DNA from: Mannheimia haemolytica
GTDB lineage: Bacteria > Pseudomonadota > Gammaproteobacteria > Enterobacterales > Pasteurellaceae
Reading direction: 5' to 3'
DNA length: 64,000 bases
Assembly: GCA_900638155.1 (NCBI GenBank)
Contig: LR134495.1
Location: 2,046,001 to 2,110,000, forward strand
The translations under genes were made by a program, and so were the position numbers. Positions 18,549-28,307 of the stretch are shown here, one piece after another; the stretch's first letter is position 1, and every line of letters starts with the position of its first letter. The notes beneath the pieces were generated by a model. That model had not been told where the DNA came from. It was given only the letters and a program-made list of their open reading frames with translations, and did not search any database.

Positions 18549-20051
18549 TTATTTTGCTTCTGCTTTTGGTGCTGCTACCGGTTTGTCTGCTTCTTCTGCG
18601 GGTAATAAACCTTTAGCACGAGCTTCTTTTTCCCATTGAGGAACCACAGTTTTTAAGAACTCATCTTTTGCTGCTTGCTCTTTAGGAATATCTAAACCAA
18701 TAGCAAGTTGTGCTTTCTCTTTAGTTGAGATGTCCGGAATCGCCACTGGCGTTGTTACACCGTGTTTCGCTAACACTACACCTAATTTAGCACGGGCATC
18801 TGCCGCACGGTCGATACCTGTTGCGATGGTACGTAACATTACATCAGGTGCGTGGAAGTGGTTACCGTGACCTGCTGCAGAGTAATCCCAACGCCATTGA
18901 GCGTGACGAATTGCCATTAAGATCTCTTTCATCTCTTCTTGAGTTGCTCCAGCTTCCCAAGCAGCTTTCGCTTCAAAGTGAGCTTTCACTAATTGATCTT
19001 CTAAGCGAATCATTGCCTCTTTTACTTCGTGTTTATACTCTTTTACACGTTTTTCCAATGTTTCTTTGCTTTGTTCATGACAAGTTTTACAAGTCGCTTC
19101 AAATTGGTCAAACGGATTACCGATTTTGTGGTCAGTATAAACTTTGTCGTCTTTGTCTTTCACTTTTGGCATATGGCAATCAATACAGGTTACACCATTT
19201 TTCCCATGTGTACCTTGTGACCAAACTTCAAAATCTGGGTGCTGCGTTTTTAGCATAGGAGCTTTCGATAAAGCATGAGTCCAGTCTGTAAAATTGATTT
19301 CATCGTAGTATTTTTCAATGCTATCTACATCTACACCTTTATCCCAAGGGAAAGTTACATCTGTTTTATTTTTGAAATAGTACTCCACATGGCAGTTAGC
19401 GCACACAGCAGGGCGTTTACCATGTTTATCTAAATCCTCAAACTTCCAACCAACCGTATTCAATGCACGTAATACGTGAGGACGTGCAACACGTAGTGCA
19501 GGTTTACCTTGTTTAAACTCTTCTGATGTCGTGTCATGGCAGTCTGCACAACCTATTGAGTTTACAATTTCAGCACCATATTTCGCCCATTTAGGATCAA
19601 AATATCCTCGCTCACCTTTCTCCTCAATTAAGCGTGGAACATCAGGGCCTTTACATGTCCAACAAGCCATAGGTTGTGGACCATCATTTTCATCTTTAGG
19701 CGCACCGGTACGCAAAATATCACGCACATCGGTAACGGCATAAAAGTGACCTCGTGGTTTATTATAATCTTTCGCAAAAGCATAGCCTGCCCACAAAATA
19801 ACATAACGAGGGTCAGCCTCTAACGCACTTCCTCGATCTGTGGATTGGGCAGTTGACTTCCAAGAATCGTATTGTAGCGGATATTTTTCTGCAAATAGGT
19901 GGTTTGCAGACTCAATTTTCACGCCTAATTTTTCATGCTTAACTGCTTTATCTGTTAATGATTCAGTTTTCGCCTCTTCAGCTAAAGCAGTTTGTAAACA
20001 CCCCAATATTGAAATTGTTGCCACCGCTAGGCTTTTTATTAAAAATTTCAT
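18549..20051 (-). CDS. nrfA: Pentaheme ammonia-forming nitrite reductase NrfA
   Basis: 500 residues with signal peptide (ends TALAEE). The active-site heme motif CWTCK and four CxxCH motifs (CADCH, CANCH, CIDCH, CKTCH) are all present. NrfA reduces nitrite to ammonium with six electrons in the periplasm during anaerobic growth. It is the first gene of the nrf cluster; GGGAGAG lies nine bases before the ATG and FNR- and NarP-type sites are found ~140-180 bp upstream. Confidence 0.97.
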   Translation of the reverse strand: MKFLIKSLAVATISILGCLQTALAEEAKTESLTDKAVKHEKLGVKIESANHLFAEKYPLQYDSWKSTAQSTDRGSALEADPRYVILWAGYAFAKDYNKPRGHFYAVTDVRDILRTGAPKDENDGPQPMACWTCKGPDVPRLIEEKGERGYFDPKWAKYGAEIVNSIGCADCHDTTSEEFKQGKPALRVARPHVLRALNTVGWKFEDLDKHGKRPAVCANCHVEYYFKNKTDVTFPWDKGVDVDSIEKYYDEINFTDWTHALSKAPMLKTQHPDFEVWSQGTHGKNGVTCIDCHMPKVKDKDDKVYTDHKIGNPFDQFEATCKTCHEQSKETLEKRVKEYKHEVKEAMIRLEDQLVKAHFEAKAAWEAGATQEEMKEILMAIRHAQWRWDYSAAGHGNHFHAPDVMLRTIATGIDRAADARAKLGVVLAKHGVTTPVAIPDISTKEKAQLAIGLDIPKEQAAKDEFLKTVVPQWEKEARAKGLLPAEEADKPVAAPKAEAK

Positions 20052-20189
20052 TTTGGCTCTCCCACTCAGGTAAAAATAATTAGATAAAAATAAGAATTTT
20101 TCCTATTAAAATTAATAAGATAATCCCTGATATTCAGTTGCGAGAATATGAAATTTAAACCAAGCCGACTATATCAAAATGAAGATTTA

Positions 20190-20203
20190 TTGAATTAAAT
20201 CAA
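20190..20203 (-). promoter_or_regulatory. FNR-type site upstream of nrfA
   Basis: TTGAATTAAATCAA agrees with the FNR consensus TTGATNNNNATCAA at nine of ten fixed bases. TATAGT at 20168-20173 (minus strand) is a possible -10 for nrfA. The site could also serve divergent ilvG. Confidence 0.65.
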
Positions 20204-20218
20204 TAAAATTCAGCAAAA

Positions 20219-20234
20219 TACCTCTTAAGTAGTA
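20219..20234 (-). promoter_or_regulatory. NarP/NarL-type 7-2-7 site upstream of nrfA
   Basis: TACCTCT TA AGTAGTA is an inverted pair of NarP/NarL heptamers with two-base spacing, 13 of 14 matching the pattern. Its centre is 30 bp upstream of the FNR site; in E. coli nrfA the corresponding distance is 33 bp. Confidence 0.6.
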
Positions 20235-20336
20235 AACCCTTTGTCTACCTAAATAAAAACGACTTTTATTTATCCAAATAAATAATGAAATCATACTGAG
20301 TTTTACCGAAAATAAAGTTTAAAAAACAGGGAATTT

Positions 20337-20396
20337 ATGTTATCTATATTGCCTGGTTTTAAAATAATAAAAATATTAAGGACACAACATCCATGA
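20337..20396 (+). CDS. Possible leader peptide for ilvG
   Basis: A 19-codon [22 protein letters not shown], starts at an ATG preceded by AGGGA at good spacing and stops in TGA overlapping the ilvG ATG (ATGA). Seven of 19 residues are Ile or Leu, and all four Ile codons are the rare ATA. This suggests branched-chain amino-acid sensing by translational coupling. No terminator hairpin lies between it and ilvG, so classical attenuation is not supported. It could be chance. Confidence 0.35.
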   Translation: MLSILPGFKIIKILRTQHP

Positions 20397-22045
20397 ATGG
20401 AGCAAGATTTATCACCGAGAGTTTAAAAGCTCACGGGGTAACGACACTTTTTGGCTATCCGGGCGGGGCGATTATGCCTACCTACGATGCAATTTATGAT
20501 TCCGGTTTAGATCATTTACTTTGTCGCAATGAACAAGGTGCTGCAATGGCGGCTATCGGTTATGCCCGTGCAACAGGCAAAGTAGGGGTTTGCATTGCGA
20601 CCTCCGGCCCAGGGGCAACTAATTTAATCACCGGTTTAGGCGATGCCGCACTTGATTCTATTCCTGTAGTTGCGATTACCGGACAAGTTGCCAGCCATTT
20701 AATCGGCACTGATGCCTTCCAAGAAGCTGATGTATTAGGTCTGTCGCTCGCTTGTACTAAACACAGTTTTATTGTTCAGAATATTGAGGAGCTACCTGAA
20801 ATTTTAGCCCTTGCATTCCAAATTGCACAAAGTGGCAGACCGGGTCCTGTTTTGGTTGATGTACCACGAGATGTTCAGTTAGCACTAACCAATGCCCAGC
20901 CTATTGTTTATCCTAAAGAACCTGCCGATGCACAAGATCCCAACAAATTAGTGGTTGCCAAACAATTATTAGTCACCGCCAAACGCCCGGTACTTTATGT
21001 CGGCGGTGGCGTTGGTATGGCTGATGGTGTACAAGCGGTCAGAAATTTCATAAAAATTGCAAATATTCCCTCTGTTTCGACCTTAAAAGGCTTAGGTACA
21101 ATTGAGCCTACCGCTCCGCTTTATATGGGGATGATCGGAATGCACGGCACAAAAGCGGCAAATTACGCCGTGCAAGAGTGTGATTTATTAATCGCCTGCG
21201 GGGCTCGCTTTGATGACCGTGTTACCGGCAAATTAGACACTTTTGCCCCTCACGCTAAAGTGATTCACATTGATATCGACAATGCGGAAATCAACAAGCT
21301 CCGTCAAGCACAAGTTGCCTTAAAAGGGAATTTAATTGAAGCCGTGGATTACTTGGCTCAACCATTAGATATTGAAGCATGGCGTGAAGATGTGCGTAAT
21401 TTAAAGCAGCAATTTGACTTTCAATATCAAGAAAATAGTGGTGATGGCGATATTGATGCCGTGGCATTATTACATACGCTTTCACAGCGTAAAGCCAAAA
21501 ACAGCATCGTCACTACCGATGTAGGGCAGCACCAAATGTGGTCGGCACAACATTTAACGTATCACGATCCGAAAAACTATATCACCTCTGCCGGTTTTGG
21601 CTCTATGGGTTTTGGCTTGCCTGCGGCGATTGGGGCAATCAAAGCCCGATCGGAAGATCAGGTTATTTTAATAACCGGTGATGGCTCGATTATGATGAAT
21701 ATTCAAGAACTCGGCACGCTTAAAAGAGCTGATTTAGCGGTCAAGATCCTATTACTGGATAACCAACGTTTAGGTATGGTTCGCCAATGGCAATCGCTGT
21801 TCTTCCACGGGCGACACAGCCAAACCATTTTAGATGATAACCCTGATTTTGTGTTGTTGGCGAAAGCCTTTGATATTGATGGCGAGCGAATTGAGAAAGC
21901 GAGCGAAGTTTCAGATGCAATAGACAGAATGCTCAATGCCAAAGGGGCTTACTTACTTCACGTTTGTATTCCACAGGAAGATAACGTTTGGCCACTGGTG
22001 CCGCCGGGGGCGTGTAATGCCGATATGTTAGACGATGAGGTATAG
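20393..22045 (+). CDS. ilvG: Acetolactate synthase II, large subunit
   Basis: 550 residues, full length and not frameshifted. The N-terminus [29 protein letters not shown], the catalytic Glu region ([20 protein letters not shown]) and the ThDP-binding [14 protein letters not shown] motif match IlvG rather than IlvB or IlvI. It condenses pyruvate with pyruvate or 2-oxobutyrate in valine/leucine/isoleucine synthesis. AAGGA lies ten bases before ATG. It is followed by ilvM after 9 bp, but no ilvD or ilvA is adjacent. Confidence 0.95.
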   Translation: MNGARFITESLKAHGVTTLFGYPGGAIMPTYDAIYDSGLDHLLCRNEQGAAMAAIGYARATGKVGVCIATSGPGATNLITGLGDAALDSIPVVAITGQVASHLIGTDAFQEADVLGLSLACTKHSFIVQNIEELPEILALAFQIAQSGRPGPVLVDVPRDVQLALTNAQPIVYPKEPADAQDPNKLVVAKQLLVTAKRPVLYVGGGVGMADGVQAVRNFIKIANIPSVSTLKGLGTIEPTAPLYMGMIGMHGTKAANYAVQECDLLIACGARFDDRVTGKLDTFAPHAKVIHIDIDNAEINKLRQAQVALKGNLIEAVDYLAQPLDIEAWREDVRNLKQQFDFQYQENSGDGDIDAVALLHTLSQRKAKNSIVTTDVGQHQMWSAQHLTYHDPKNYITSAGFGSMGFGLPAAIGAIKARSEDQVILITGDGSIMMNIQELGTLKRADLAVKILLLDNQRLGMVRQWQSLFFHGRHSQTILDDNPDFVLLAKAFDIDGERIEKASEVSDAIDRMLNAKGAYLLHVCIPQEDNVWPLVPPGACNADMLDDEV

Positions 22046-22054
22046 GAGAATAAG

Positions 22055-22273
22055 ATGGAAGAATATCAATTAACGCTTAAAGCTAACAAACGCCCTGAAA
22101 CCTTAGAGCGTATTTTACGGGTTATACGTCACCGTGGTTTTGAGGTGAAATGCTTAAATGTAGAATCAACAGGCAGCACCTTTAACCTAAATTTTACATT
22201 AGCAAGCAAACGCCCACTCTCTCTTTTAAGCCATCAATTAGAAAAACTGTTTGATATCATTGAAATCAATTAA
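22055..22273 (+). CDS. ilvM: Acetolactate synthase II, small regulatory subunit
   Basis: 72 residues, a single ACT-like domain (LTLKANKRPETLERILRVIRHRGFEV). IlvM stabilises IlvG and tunes its activity; as a short ACT subunit it is expected to be valine-insensitive, as in E. coli. AGGAG precedes the ATG by seven bases and a strong terminator follows. Confidence 0.92.
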   Translation: MEEYQLTLKANKRPETLERILRVIRHRGFEVKCLNVESTGSTFNLNFTLASKRPLSLLSHQLEKLFDIIEIN

Positions 22274-22288
22274 TCAAGCTTTTCATTC

Positions 22289-22316
22289 GCCGTGTAAAAA
22301 AATACACGGCTTTTTT
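22289..22316 (+). terminator. Terminator after ilvM
   Basis: GCCGTGTA, A6 loop, TACACGGC, then six T. Confidence 0.9.
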
Positions 22317-22424
22317 ATGCTTAAAATTTATCATTCGCTATCCTTTTGATTTTATTCATTTCTTCAAATTTCAACTCTTTTTTTTCGCTTATTGCTCTTT
22401 ATTTTCCCATTCAATAGATCTAAC

Positions 22425-22440
22425 ATACTACATATAGTGT
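22425..22440 (+). promoter_or_regulatory. NrdR box 1 upstream of nrdG-nrdD
   Basis: ATACTACATATAGTGT matches the NrdR consensus ACACWATATATWGTGT at 14 of 16 positions. It contains TATAGT, a possible -10 hexamer. Confidence 0.7.
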
Positions 22441-22456
22441 TAAATAATGTTAAAAA

Positions 22457-22472
22457 GCACAATATATTGTGT
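22457..22472 (+). promoter_or_regulatory. NrdR box 2 upstream of nrdG-nrdD
   Basis: GCACAATATATTGTGT matches the NrdR consensus at 15 of 16 positions. Its centre is 32 bp from box 1, three helical turns, the usual spacing of paired NrdR boxes. Confidence 0.8.
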
Positions 22473-22485
22473 TAATGAATTAGTA

Positions 22486-22959
22486 ATGGAAAATCTCAGA
22501 TTCAGTTCGGAACAAATTGTTTGGCAAGAAGTGCCGAATGAAACCTCACTTGCTTTTCTGATTACAGGCTGCCCGCTTGGCTGTAAAGGTTGCCATAGTG
22601 CGGATAGTTGGAAAGCCTGTCTTGGGAAAGAGCTTAGCAGTGAATATCTCTCTGAACGCCTAAAACGCTACCAAGGCTTAATTAGCTGCGTATTGTTTAT
22701 GGGCGGAGAATGGGAAGCAGAAAAATTACTGCCGCTGTTGCAACTGGCAAAAAAACAGGGGCTAAACACCTGTCTTTATAGTGGTTTGGAGCAGCACGAA
22801 ATCGCCGATACTTTATTACACGAGCTAACCTACTTAAAAACCGGGCGTTGGATTGCCGAACGAGGCGGGCTGGAAAGTTTAACCACTAATCAACGCTTTA
22901 CTGATTTACGCAATAACCAAAATCTTAACCATCTTTTTATTCGAGGAGCTTCAATATGA
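22486..22959 (+). CDS. nrdG: Anaerobic ribonucleotide reductase activase (radical SAM)
   Basis: 157 residues from ATG 22486. The radical-SAM cluster motif is CPLGCKGC (CxxxCxxC), followed by FMGGEWE. It generates the glycyl radical on NrdD. An in-frame ATG at 22447 exists but lies between the two NrdR boxes and has no Shine-Dalgarno sequence, so 22486 is preferred although its own ribosome site is also weak. The sequence resembles the NrdG3 subtype more than E. coli NrdG. Its end overlaps nrdD by 4 bp (ATGA); the activase-first order is the reverse of E. coli. Confidence 0.88.
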   Translation: MENLRFSSEQIVWQEVPNETSLAFLITGCPLGCKGCHSADSWKACLGKELSSEYLSERLKRYQGLISCVLFMGGEWEAEKLLPLLQLAKKQGLNTCLYSGLEQHEIADTLLHELTYLKTGRWIAERGGLESLTTNQRFTDLRNNQNLNHLFIRGASI

Positions 22960-24737
22960 TTCGCTTACAACCGACACAATTAGACGGAAAACTACACTTC
23001 ATTAATCAATATATCCAAGCTAAAAATGCCGCAGACGGTTCAAAAATGGATGCTAACGCCAATGTCACGCAAAAAAACATAGCGACAATGGAAAATGAGC
23101 TGATGAAAGACTTTTTTGTGCAAATCAATCGAGCAAAAGTGAGTGAAAAAATTGCAAAACTTTTTGGAAAAGAGACCGCTTGTGAATATTTACGTCAAAT
23201 TGAAGCACACGAAATTTACGTACACGATGAAACCAGCCTAAAACCCTACTGCGTTTCAGTCACTATGTACCCTTTCTTGCGTGATGGTTTGACTAAACTT
23301 GGCGGCGAATCCAAAGCCCCGAAACATTTAGCCTCATTCTGCGGTTCTTTTATCAATTTTGTATTTGCAGTCAGCTCTCAGTTTGCCGGCGCAGTCGCCA
23401 CGGTTGAATTTCTGACCTATTTTGACTATTTTGCCCGCAAAGATTACGGCGATAATTACTTACAAACTCATCGCTCAGACATTGAAAACCACCTGCAACA
23501 AGTTGTGTATAGCATCAACCAACCGGCAGCCGCGCGTGGTTATCAAAGCGTATTTTGGAATATTTCGGTATATGACAAATTCTATTTTGAAGCGATGTTT
23601 AATCGTTTTGTTTTCCCTGATTTTGAGAAACCAAATTGGGAAACCACTTCAAAATTACAACTTTTCTTTATGCAATGGTTCAATAAAGAGCGAAGCAAAG
23701 CGATTCTCACTTTCCCTGTTGTGACCGCAGCAATGCTTACCGAAAAGGGTAAATGTAAAGATGACGAGTTTGCCAATCAAATGGCAAAAGAGCTATCTCA
23801 AGGCAATTCATTCTTTATTTATCAATCAGATAATCCGGATTCCCTTGCTTCTTGCTGTCGCTTGAGAAATGAAATCAGCGATCACAGCTTCTCCTATTCA
23901 TTAGGGGCTGGTGGTGTTGCGACAGGTTCAATCAATGTAATTACTATTAATATGAACCGTTTGGTGCAAGATAACCGTGATTTAAGCGAAGAAGTCAGCA
24001 AGATCCATAAATATCAATACGCTTACCGCAAACTGATGGAAGAGTATTTAGCTGCCGGTATGTTGCCGGTTTACGATGCCGGTTTTATTTCACTGCATAA
24101 ACAATTCCTGACTATTGGCATTAACGGAATGGCAGAAGCTGCTGAATCACAAGGTTTAACCGTAGGTTACAATCCAGACTATATTGATTTTGTGCAATCT
24201 CGGTTAAAAATTATTTTCCAAGCTAACCAAGCAGCCGGTGAAAAGTATGGGGTAAAATTTAATACCGAATTTGTGCCTGCTGAAAATTTAGGGGTCAAAA
24301 ACGCCAAATGGGACAAAGAGGACGGCTATTTCGTACCACGAGATTGCTACAATTCCTATTTCTATGTGGTAGAAGATGAAGAAATTAATGCTTTGGATAA
24401 ATTCTTACTGCACGGCAGAGAGCTGATTGAATGGCTGGACGGAGGCTCCGCTCTACACTTGAATTTAGACGAAGCCTTAACCCAAACCGGATATCGCTCC
24501 TTGTTGGATACCGCCGCTAAAACCGGCTGCAATTATTTTTGTATTAACGTTAAAATCACGATTTGCAACGAATGTAGCCACATCGACAAACGCACGTTGC
24601 ACAGTTGTAGCAAATGTGGCTCCGATAATATTGATTACGGCACTCGGGTAATCGGCTATTTAAAACGAGTCTCCGCCTTTAGTTCCGCCCGCCAAAAAGA
24701 GCATAGCTTGCGTTTCTATCACCGAGAAGCAGCTTAA
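22956..24737 (+). CDS. nrdD: Anaerobic (class III) ribonucleoside-triphosphate reductase
   Basis: 593 residues. A C-terminal zinc ribbon (CNEC...CSKC) and the glycyl radical motif RVIGYL (Gly567) are present; SCCRLRNE holds candidate active-site cysteines. It makes deoxyribonucleotides under anaerobiosis. No ATP-cone is seen at the N-terminus, unlike E. coli NrdD (712 residues), so dATP inhibition through that domain is not expected. This fits the shorter NrdD2/NrdD3-type enzymes. A terminator follows. Confidence 0.92.
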   Translation: MIRLQPTQLDGKLHFINQYIQAKNAADGSKMDANANVTQKNIATMENELMKDFFVQINRAKVSEKIAKLFGKETACEYLRQIEAHEIYVHDETSLKPYCVSVTMYPFLRDGLTKLGGESKAPKHLASFCGSFINFVFAVSSQFAGAVATVEFLTYFDYFARKDYGDNYLQTHRSDIENHLQQVVYSINQPAAARGYQSVFWNISVYDKFYFEAMFNRFVFPDFEKPNWETTSKLQLFFMQWFNKERSKAILTFPVVTAAMLTEKGKCKDDEFANQMAKELSQGNSFFIYQSDNPDSLASCCRLRNEISDHSFSYSLGAGGVATGSINVITINMNRLVQDNRDLSEEVSKIHKYQYAYRKLMEEYLAAGMLPVYDAGFISLHKQFLTIGINGMAEAAESQGLTVGYNPDYIDFVQSRLKIIFQANQAAGEKYGVKFNTEFVPAENLGVKNAKWDKEDGYFVPRDCYNSYFYVVEDEEINALDKFLLHGRELIEWLDGGSALHLNLDEALTQTGYRSLLDTAAKTGCNYFCINVKITICNECSHIDKRTLHSCSKCGSDNIDYGTRVIGYLKRVSAFSSARQKEHSLRFYHREAA

Positions 24738-24746
24738 TTGAAAACT

Positions 24747-24776
24747 GCGGTTGTAGCCCTTTACAACCGCTTTTTT
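24747..24776 (+). terminator. Terminator after nrdD
   Basis: GCGGTTGTA with TACAACCGC and six T, just upstream of the TPP riboswitch. Confidence 0.88.
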
Positions 24777-24796
24777 AGTGATTATATTAAAGCCTC

Positions 24797-24882
24797 ATTT
24801 AGTCGGGGTGCTTGTTTTTACAAGCTGAGAAATACCCGTTGAACCTGATGCAGTTAGCACTGACGTAGGAAACTAAAGGCGT
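24797..24882 (+). ncRNA. TPP riboswitch upstream of thiM
   Basis: Conserved THI-box elements appear in order: TCGGGGTGC, GCTGAGA, ATACCCGTTGAACCTGATG, and CTGACGTAGGAAACTAAAGG. It lies 62 bp before thiM. Binding of thiamine pyrophosphate should lower expression of thiM and the transporter behind it. Confidence 0.93.
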
Positions 24883-24943
24883 AAACCCATCTATTCCCCG
24901 TTGGTGTTGGTGCGTTGTTTTTCAATCATATTAAGGAATAACG

Positions 24944-25762
24944 ATGACCACATCACTCCCCTATCACTCGCATTATTTGCAAAAAATTCGACAAAATCGA
25001 CCGCTTGTTCACAACATTACCAACATTGTTGCTGCTAATTTTTCCGCCAACGGCTTATTGGCTCTTGGTGCTTCGCCCATTATGGCAGCCGCTATTGAGG
25101 AGATGGAATCCGTGCCGGCACTCAGTAACGCCGTGGTGATTAATATCGGCACGCTTATCGGCAAAGAAGTAGAAGCAATGGAGCTTGCCGGCAAAACCGC
25201 CAACCGTTTAGGCATTCCGGTCATTCTTGACCCTGTCGGCGTTGGAGCAACACCTTTCCGCCGTCAAACAGTTGAAACCTTACTCAAACAAATTCACTTC
25301 ACCGCCATTCGTGGAAATGCGGGGGAACTAGCTACCCTCGCCGATGTAGAATGGCAAGCCAAAGGCGTTGATGCCGGCGAAGGTTCACATAGTCTTGTAG
25401 AAATCGCTCAACAAGTTGCTACCCGTTACCAAACTCTAGTGGCGATAAGTGGCGAAACCGACGTGGTAAGCGATGGCTTACGCACGGTATTCCTCAAAAA
25501 TGGTAGCCCGATGTTCCCCCAAATTACCGCCTCAGGTTGTCTATTGAGTGCCGTGTGCGGGGCATTCTTAGCCGTTGCCGAAAAAGAGCAATATTTCAAC
25601 GCTCTTGTTGAGGCTTGCGCCGCTTATGCCATTGCAGGCGAAGTAGCCGCTAAAGCACTCAAACCGACCCAATACGGACAATTTGCCGTCAATCTACTGG
25701 ATACACTTGGAGCATTAACGCCTGAAACCGTTGAGCAATATGCGAGGGTTGAATATGTCTAA
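24944..25762 (+). CDS. thiM: Hydroxyethylthiazole kinase
   Basis: 272 residues. [29 protein letters not shown] (in parts: [13 protein letters not shown] and [11 protein letters not shown]) is the ThiM N-terminal signature; [11 protein letters not shown] and [12 protein letters not shown] line the active site, with the catalytic Cys region ASGCLLSA. It phosphorylates the salvaged thiazole moiety of thiamine. AAGGAATAACG precedes the ATG. Its end overlaps the following transporter gene by 8 bp. Confidence 0.95.
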   Translation: MTTSLPYHSHYLQKIRQNRPLVHNITNIVAANFSANGLLALGASPIMAAAIEEMESVPALSNAVVINIGTLIGKEVEAMELAGKTANRLGIPVILDPVGVGATPFRRQTVETLLKQIHFTAIRGNAGELATLADVEWQAKGVDAGEGSHSLVEIAQQVATRYQTLVAISGETDVVSDGLRTVFLKNGSPMFPQITASGCLLSAVCGAFLAVAEKEQYFNALVEACAAYAIAGEVAAKALKPTQYGQFAVNLLDTLGALTPETVEQYARVEYV

Positions 25763-27068
25763 AACTCACTCAAACCCAACTAAAGTGGCGGTTGCCTCAA
25801 TGGTCGGCACGGCGATTGAATATTTTGATAACTACATCTACACGATGGCAGCAGTGCTGGTGTTTAACGTGCAGTTTTTTAATAGCGATGATCCGGTTTC
25901 CAACCAATTAATGTCGCTTTCCGTGCTTGCCCTTGCCTTTTTCACCCGCCCGATGGGGTCGATTTTATTCGGGCATTTTGGTGATAAATACGGACGCAAA
26001 CAAACCCTGATTGCCTCGCTCTTATTAATGGGCTTATCTACCGTAGCAATCGGGCTTTTGCCTAATTATGCCGCCATTGGCATTTGGGCAACCGTGTTGC
26101 TCTGCCTCTGTAGAATCGGACAAGGTTTAGGCTTAGGCGGCGAATGGGGCGGAGCTGCTCTCGTTGCCACCGAACACGCCCCGAAACACAAGCGGGCATT
26201 TTTTGGTATTTTTCCGCAAATGGGCGCACCAATCGGCTTGCTATTGGCAAACGGAGCGTTCTACTTGGTAAATTTAATTTACGGTGAACAAGCCTTCTTG
26301 GATTGGGCTTGGCGAATACCGTTTGTAGGCTCGATTGTGATGATTGCTATTGGGCTTTATATCCGAATTAAGATCAGCGAAAGCCCGATTTTCCTTAAAG
26401 CAGAACAACAAGGTAAAAACCGCCATACCCCACTTAAAACCTTGTTCAGCCAACACCTCAAGCCCTTTATTATCGGTGTGTTGATTGCCACCGCCGGCTA
26501 TGTGTTGTTCTACATTTTAGTTGCTTTCACCCCAATTTTCGTCAAAAGCCCGGTGGCAGTTTCTCAAGCAGGACTCGCTACAGGCTTAGGTTTACCGGCA
26601 AATCTCTACACCCAATATTTGCTGATTACCTCCGTGATTTTCGGCATTGCGATTTTCTTCTCCGGCATTTATGCAGACAAAATCGGACGCCGTTTACTGC
26701 TGTTAATTGCCACAGGAGCAACCGTAGTTTACGGCTTAACAATGCCGTTTTTCCTCGAAAACGGCACACCGACTTCGATCTTTATTTTCCTCACCATTGG
26801 AATGATCTTAATCGGCTTAAGCTTCGGCCCGATGGCTGTGATTCTGCCCGAACTCTTCCCAACAGAAGTACGTTACACAGGGGCTTCGCTTGCCTACACC
26901 GCTGCCGGTATTTTAGGAGCTAGCGTGTTCACCATTATTGCAGTCAAAATCAATGAAAATTTTGGCTTATTCGGTGTAGGGGGCTATTTATCTATCGCCT
27001 CATTACTGAGCTTCTGGGCATTGTGGCAAGTTCACGAAACCAAAGACTTGGAATTAGCGGAGATTTAA
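25755..27068 (+). CDS. MFS transporter (MHS family), probably thiamine-related
   Basis: 437 residues from ATG 25755, with about 12 hydrophobic helices. [13 protein letters not shown] is the MFS loop 2-3 motif, and the sequence has the metabolite:H+ symporter (ProP/ShiA) layout. Co-transcription with thiM under the same TPP riboswitch suggests import of a thiamine precursor such as the thiazole alcohol; this is inference from context. A longer in-frame start at a TTG at 25731 would overlap thiM further and is not preferred. Confidence 0.83.
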   Translation: MSKTHSNPTKVAVASMVGTAIEYFDNYIYTMAAVLVFNVQFFNSDDPVSNQLMSLSVLALAFFTRPMGSILFGHFGDKYGRKQTLIASLLLMGLSTVAIGLLPNYAAIGIWATVLLCLCRIGQGLGLGGEWGGAALVATEHAPKHKRAFFGIFPQMGAPIGLLLANGAFYLVNLIYGEQAFLDWAWRIPFVGSIVMIAIGLYIRIKISESPIFLKAEQQGKNRHTPLKTLFSQHLKPFIIGVLIATAGYVLFYILVAFTPIFVKSPVAVSQAGLATGLGLPANLYTQYLLITSVIFGIAIFFSGIYADKIGRRLLLLIATGATVVYGLTMPFFLENGTPTSIFIFLTIGMILIGLSFGPMAVILPELFPTEVRYTGASLAYTAAGILGASVFTIIAVKINENFGLFGVGGYLSIASLLSFWALWQVHETKDLELAEI

Positions 27069-27084
27069 AGAAAGGGCAAAGAAA

Positions 27085-27132
27085 ACAAGCGGTCGATTCT
27101 GCCATTTTTTCTGCAAAATCGACCGCTTATCT
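27085..27132. terminator. Bidirectional terminator from inverted uptake signals
   Basis: AAGCGGTCGATT (27087-27098) and AATCGACCGCTT (27117-27128) pair across an 18-base loop rich in T, between convergent thiamine units. Confidence 0.75.
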
Positions 27133-27134
27133 TT

Positions 27135-28307
27135 CTATTTTGTGAACCTCCTCACAAAAATGGTGCTGATAAAAATAACTAACATTACCGGAATGGTTAA
27201 ACCAAGAGGTAAATGCACTTGGTGGTAAGAAAGAAGGTGGTATAAGACGAATCCGGCAAGCCATAATCCGGCGGCAATCCAATCAACATTAGGCTGTGCT
27301 TGGCGGCGTTTTAACACAAAGAAGTCCGCAATTTGCACGGCAATCATCGGGGCGAATACCGAGCCTATCAGCAACAGGAAATTTTCATATTGAGTAACCG
27401 GTAAACTGATTGCCAAGAGTGTGCCGATGATTGCCACTAAAATAGCGGTAGGGGTTTCTTTAAATTTTACCGTGATATTGCTGGCACTGACACCGGCGGA
27501 ATAGGCATCAAGAAACGTGGTAGTCACAGTCGAAAGAATCATCACCATAATGCCGATAAGGCTCATTCCTGTCATCAGTAACATCGGGGCAATTTCGGTT
27601 TGTCCGGTAAATAACACCATACCCAGCCCTAACGCATACATCCACGCACTGGTTATCAAATAGCCTACAGTTGCCGAAAGGGTTGCGGCAAAAGGCTTTT
27701 TCGCTTTAGCTGTGTAGTCTGATACCAGCGGTAGCCACGAAAGAGGCATAATAGTCGCTAGCTCCACGGCGGTGCTAAACGGCATTTCACCCGAAACGGG
27801 GAAGTTTTCCCGCCCATTCAACACTTTAATGCTTAGCCATAAGGTGAGTAAAAACATAGCAACTAAGGTGAATAACTTGAATTTTCCAACCTGATTAGAG
27901 CCGGTAAACAGCCATAGCACAATCATCAATCCAAGCACGATTGCCCAAAGTGAGAATGCCGAATATTCCCATAAGGCAAGGCTTAGGGCATTGCTGATTT
28001 CCGCTCCGGTGTAAATCATAATAGCCGTCCAACCCACAAGCTGTAGCACATTGGCAAGGGAGAAAAACACTGAGCCTTTGCCGAAGGAAATCTGCACTGT
28101 TTGCATCGCATTTTTGCCGGTTTTCGCTCCAATTAAGCCAGCAGCAAAAAACAATACACCGCCTAATAAATGCCCTAACACTATCGCTAGTAAGCCTTGT
28201 TGCCAGCCGAGTGGGGCAATCCAAGTGCCGACCACGATTGCACTGGCACTAATGCCGGCACCCGCCCAAATCAAACCACTGTTTAGCGTACTAAGTGTTC
28301 TATTCAT
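27135..28307 (-). CDS. cytX: Hydroxymethylpyrimidine permease CytX
   Basis: 390 residues, about 12 hydrophobic helices, cytosine-permease/NCS1 fold (SGLIWAGAGISASAIVVGTW, MPLSWLPLVSDYTAKAKKP). CytX-type members are found with thiamine genes and are predicted to import the HMP moiety. ATG 28307 has GGAGG nearby (GGAGGCAGTG); the frame extends farther upstream inside thiDE without support. It overlaps the thiDE end by 8 bp and shares its TPP riboswitch. Confidence 0.88.
   Translation of the reverse strand: MNRTLSTLNSGLIWAGAGISASAIVVGTWIAPLGWQQGLLAIVLGHLLGGVLFFAAGLIGAKTGKNAMQTVQISFGKGSVFFSLANVLQLVGWTAIMIYTGAEISNALSLALWEYSAFSLWAIVLGLMIVLWLFTGSNQVGKFKLFTLVAMFLLTLWLSIKVLNGRENFPVSGEMPFSTAVELATIMPLSWLPLVSDYTAKAKKPFAATLSATVGYLITSAWMYALGLGMVLFTGQTEIAPMLLMTGMSLIGIMVMILSTVTTTFLDAYSAGVSASNITVKFKETPTAILVAIIGTLLAISLPVTQYENFLLLIGSVFAPMIAVQIADFFVLKRRQAQPNVDWIAAGLWLAGFVLYHLLSYHQVHLPLGLTIPVMLVIFISTIFVRRFTK

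Noticed and set aside
20337-20396. Classical ilv attenuator (leader peptide plus terminator/antiterminator)
   Set aside because: No GC-rich hairpin with T-run lies between the leader ORF and ilvG; only the coupling version is kept as a finding.
22447-22485. Longer N-terminus for nrdG
   Set aside because: The segment contains an NrdR box and the ATG has no ribosome-binding site.
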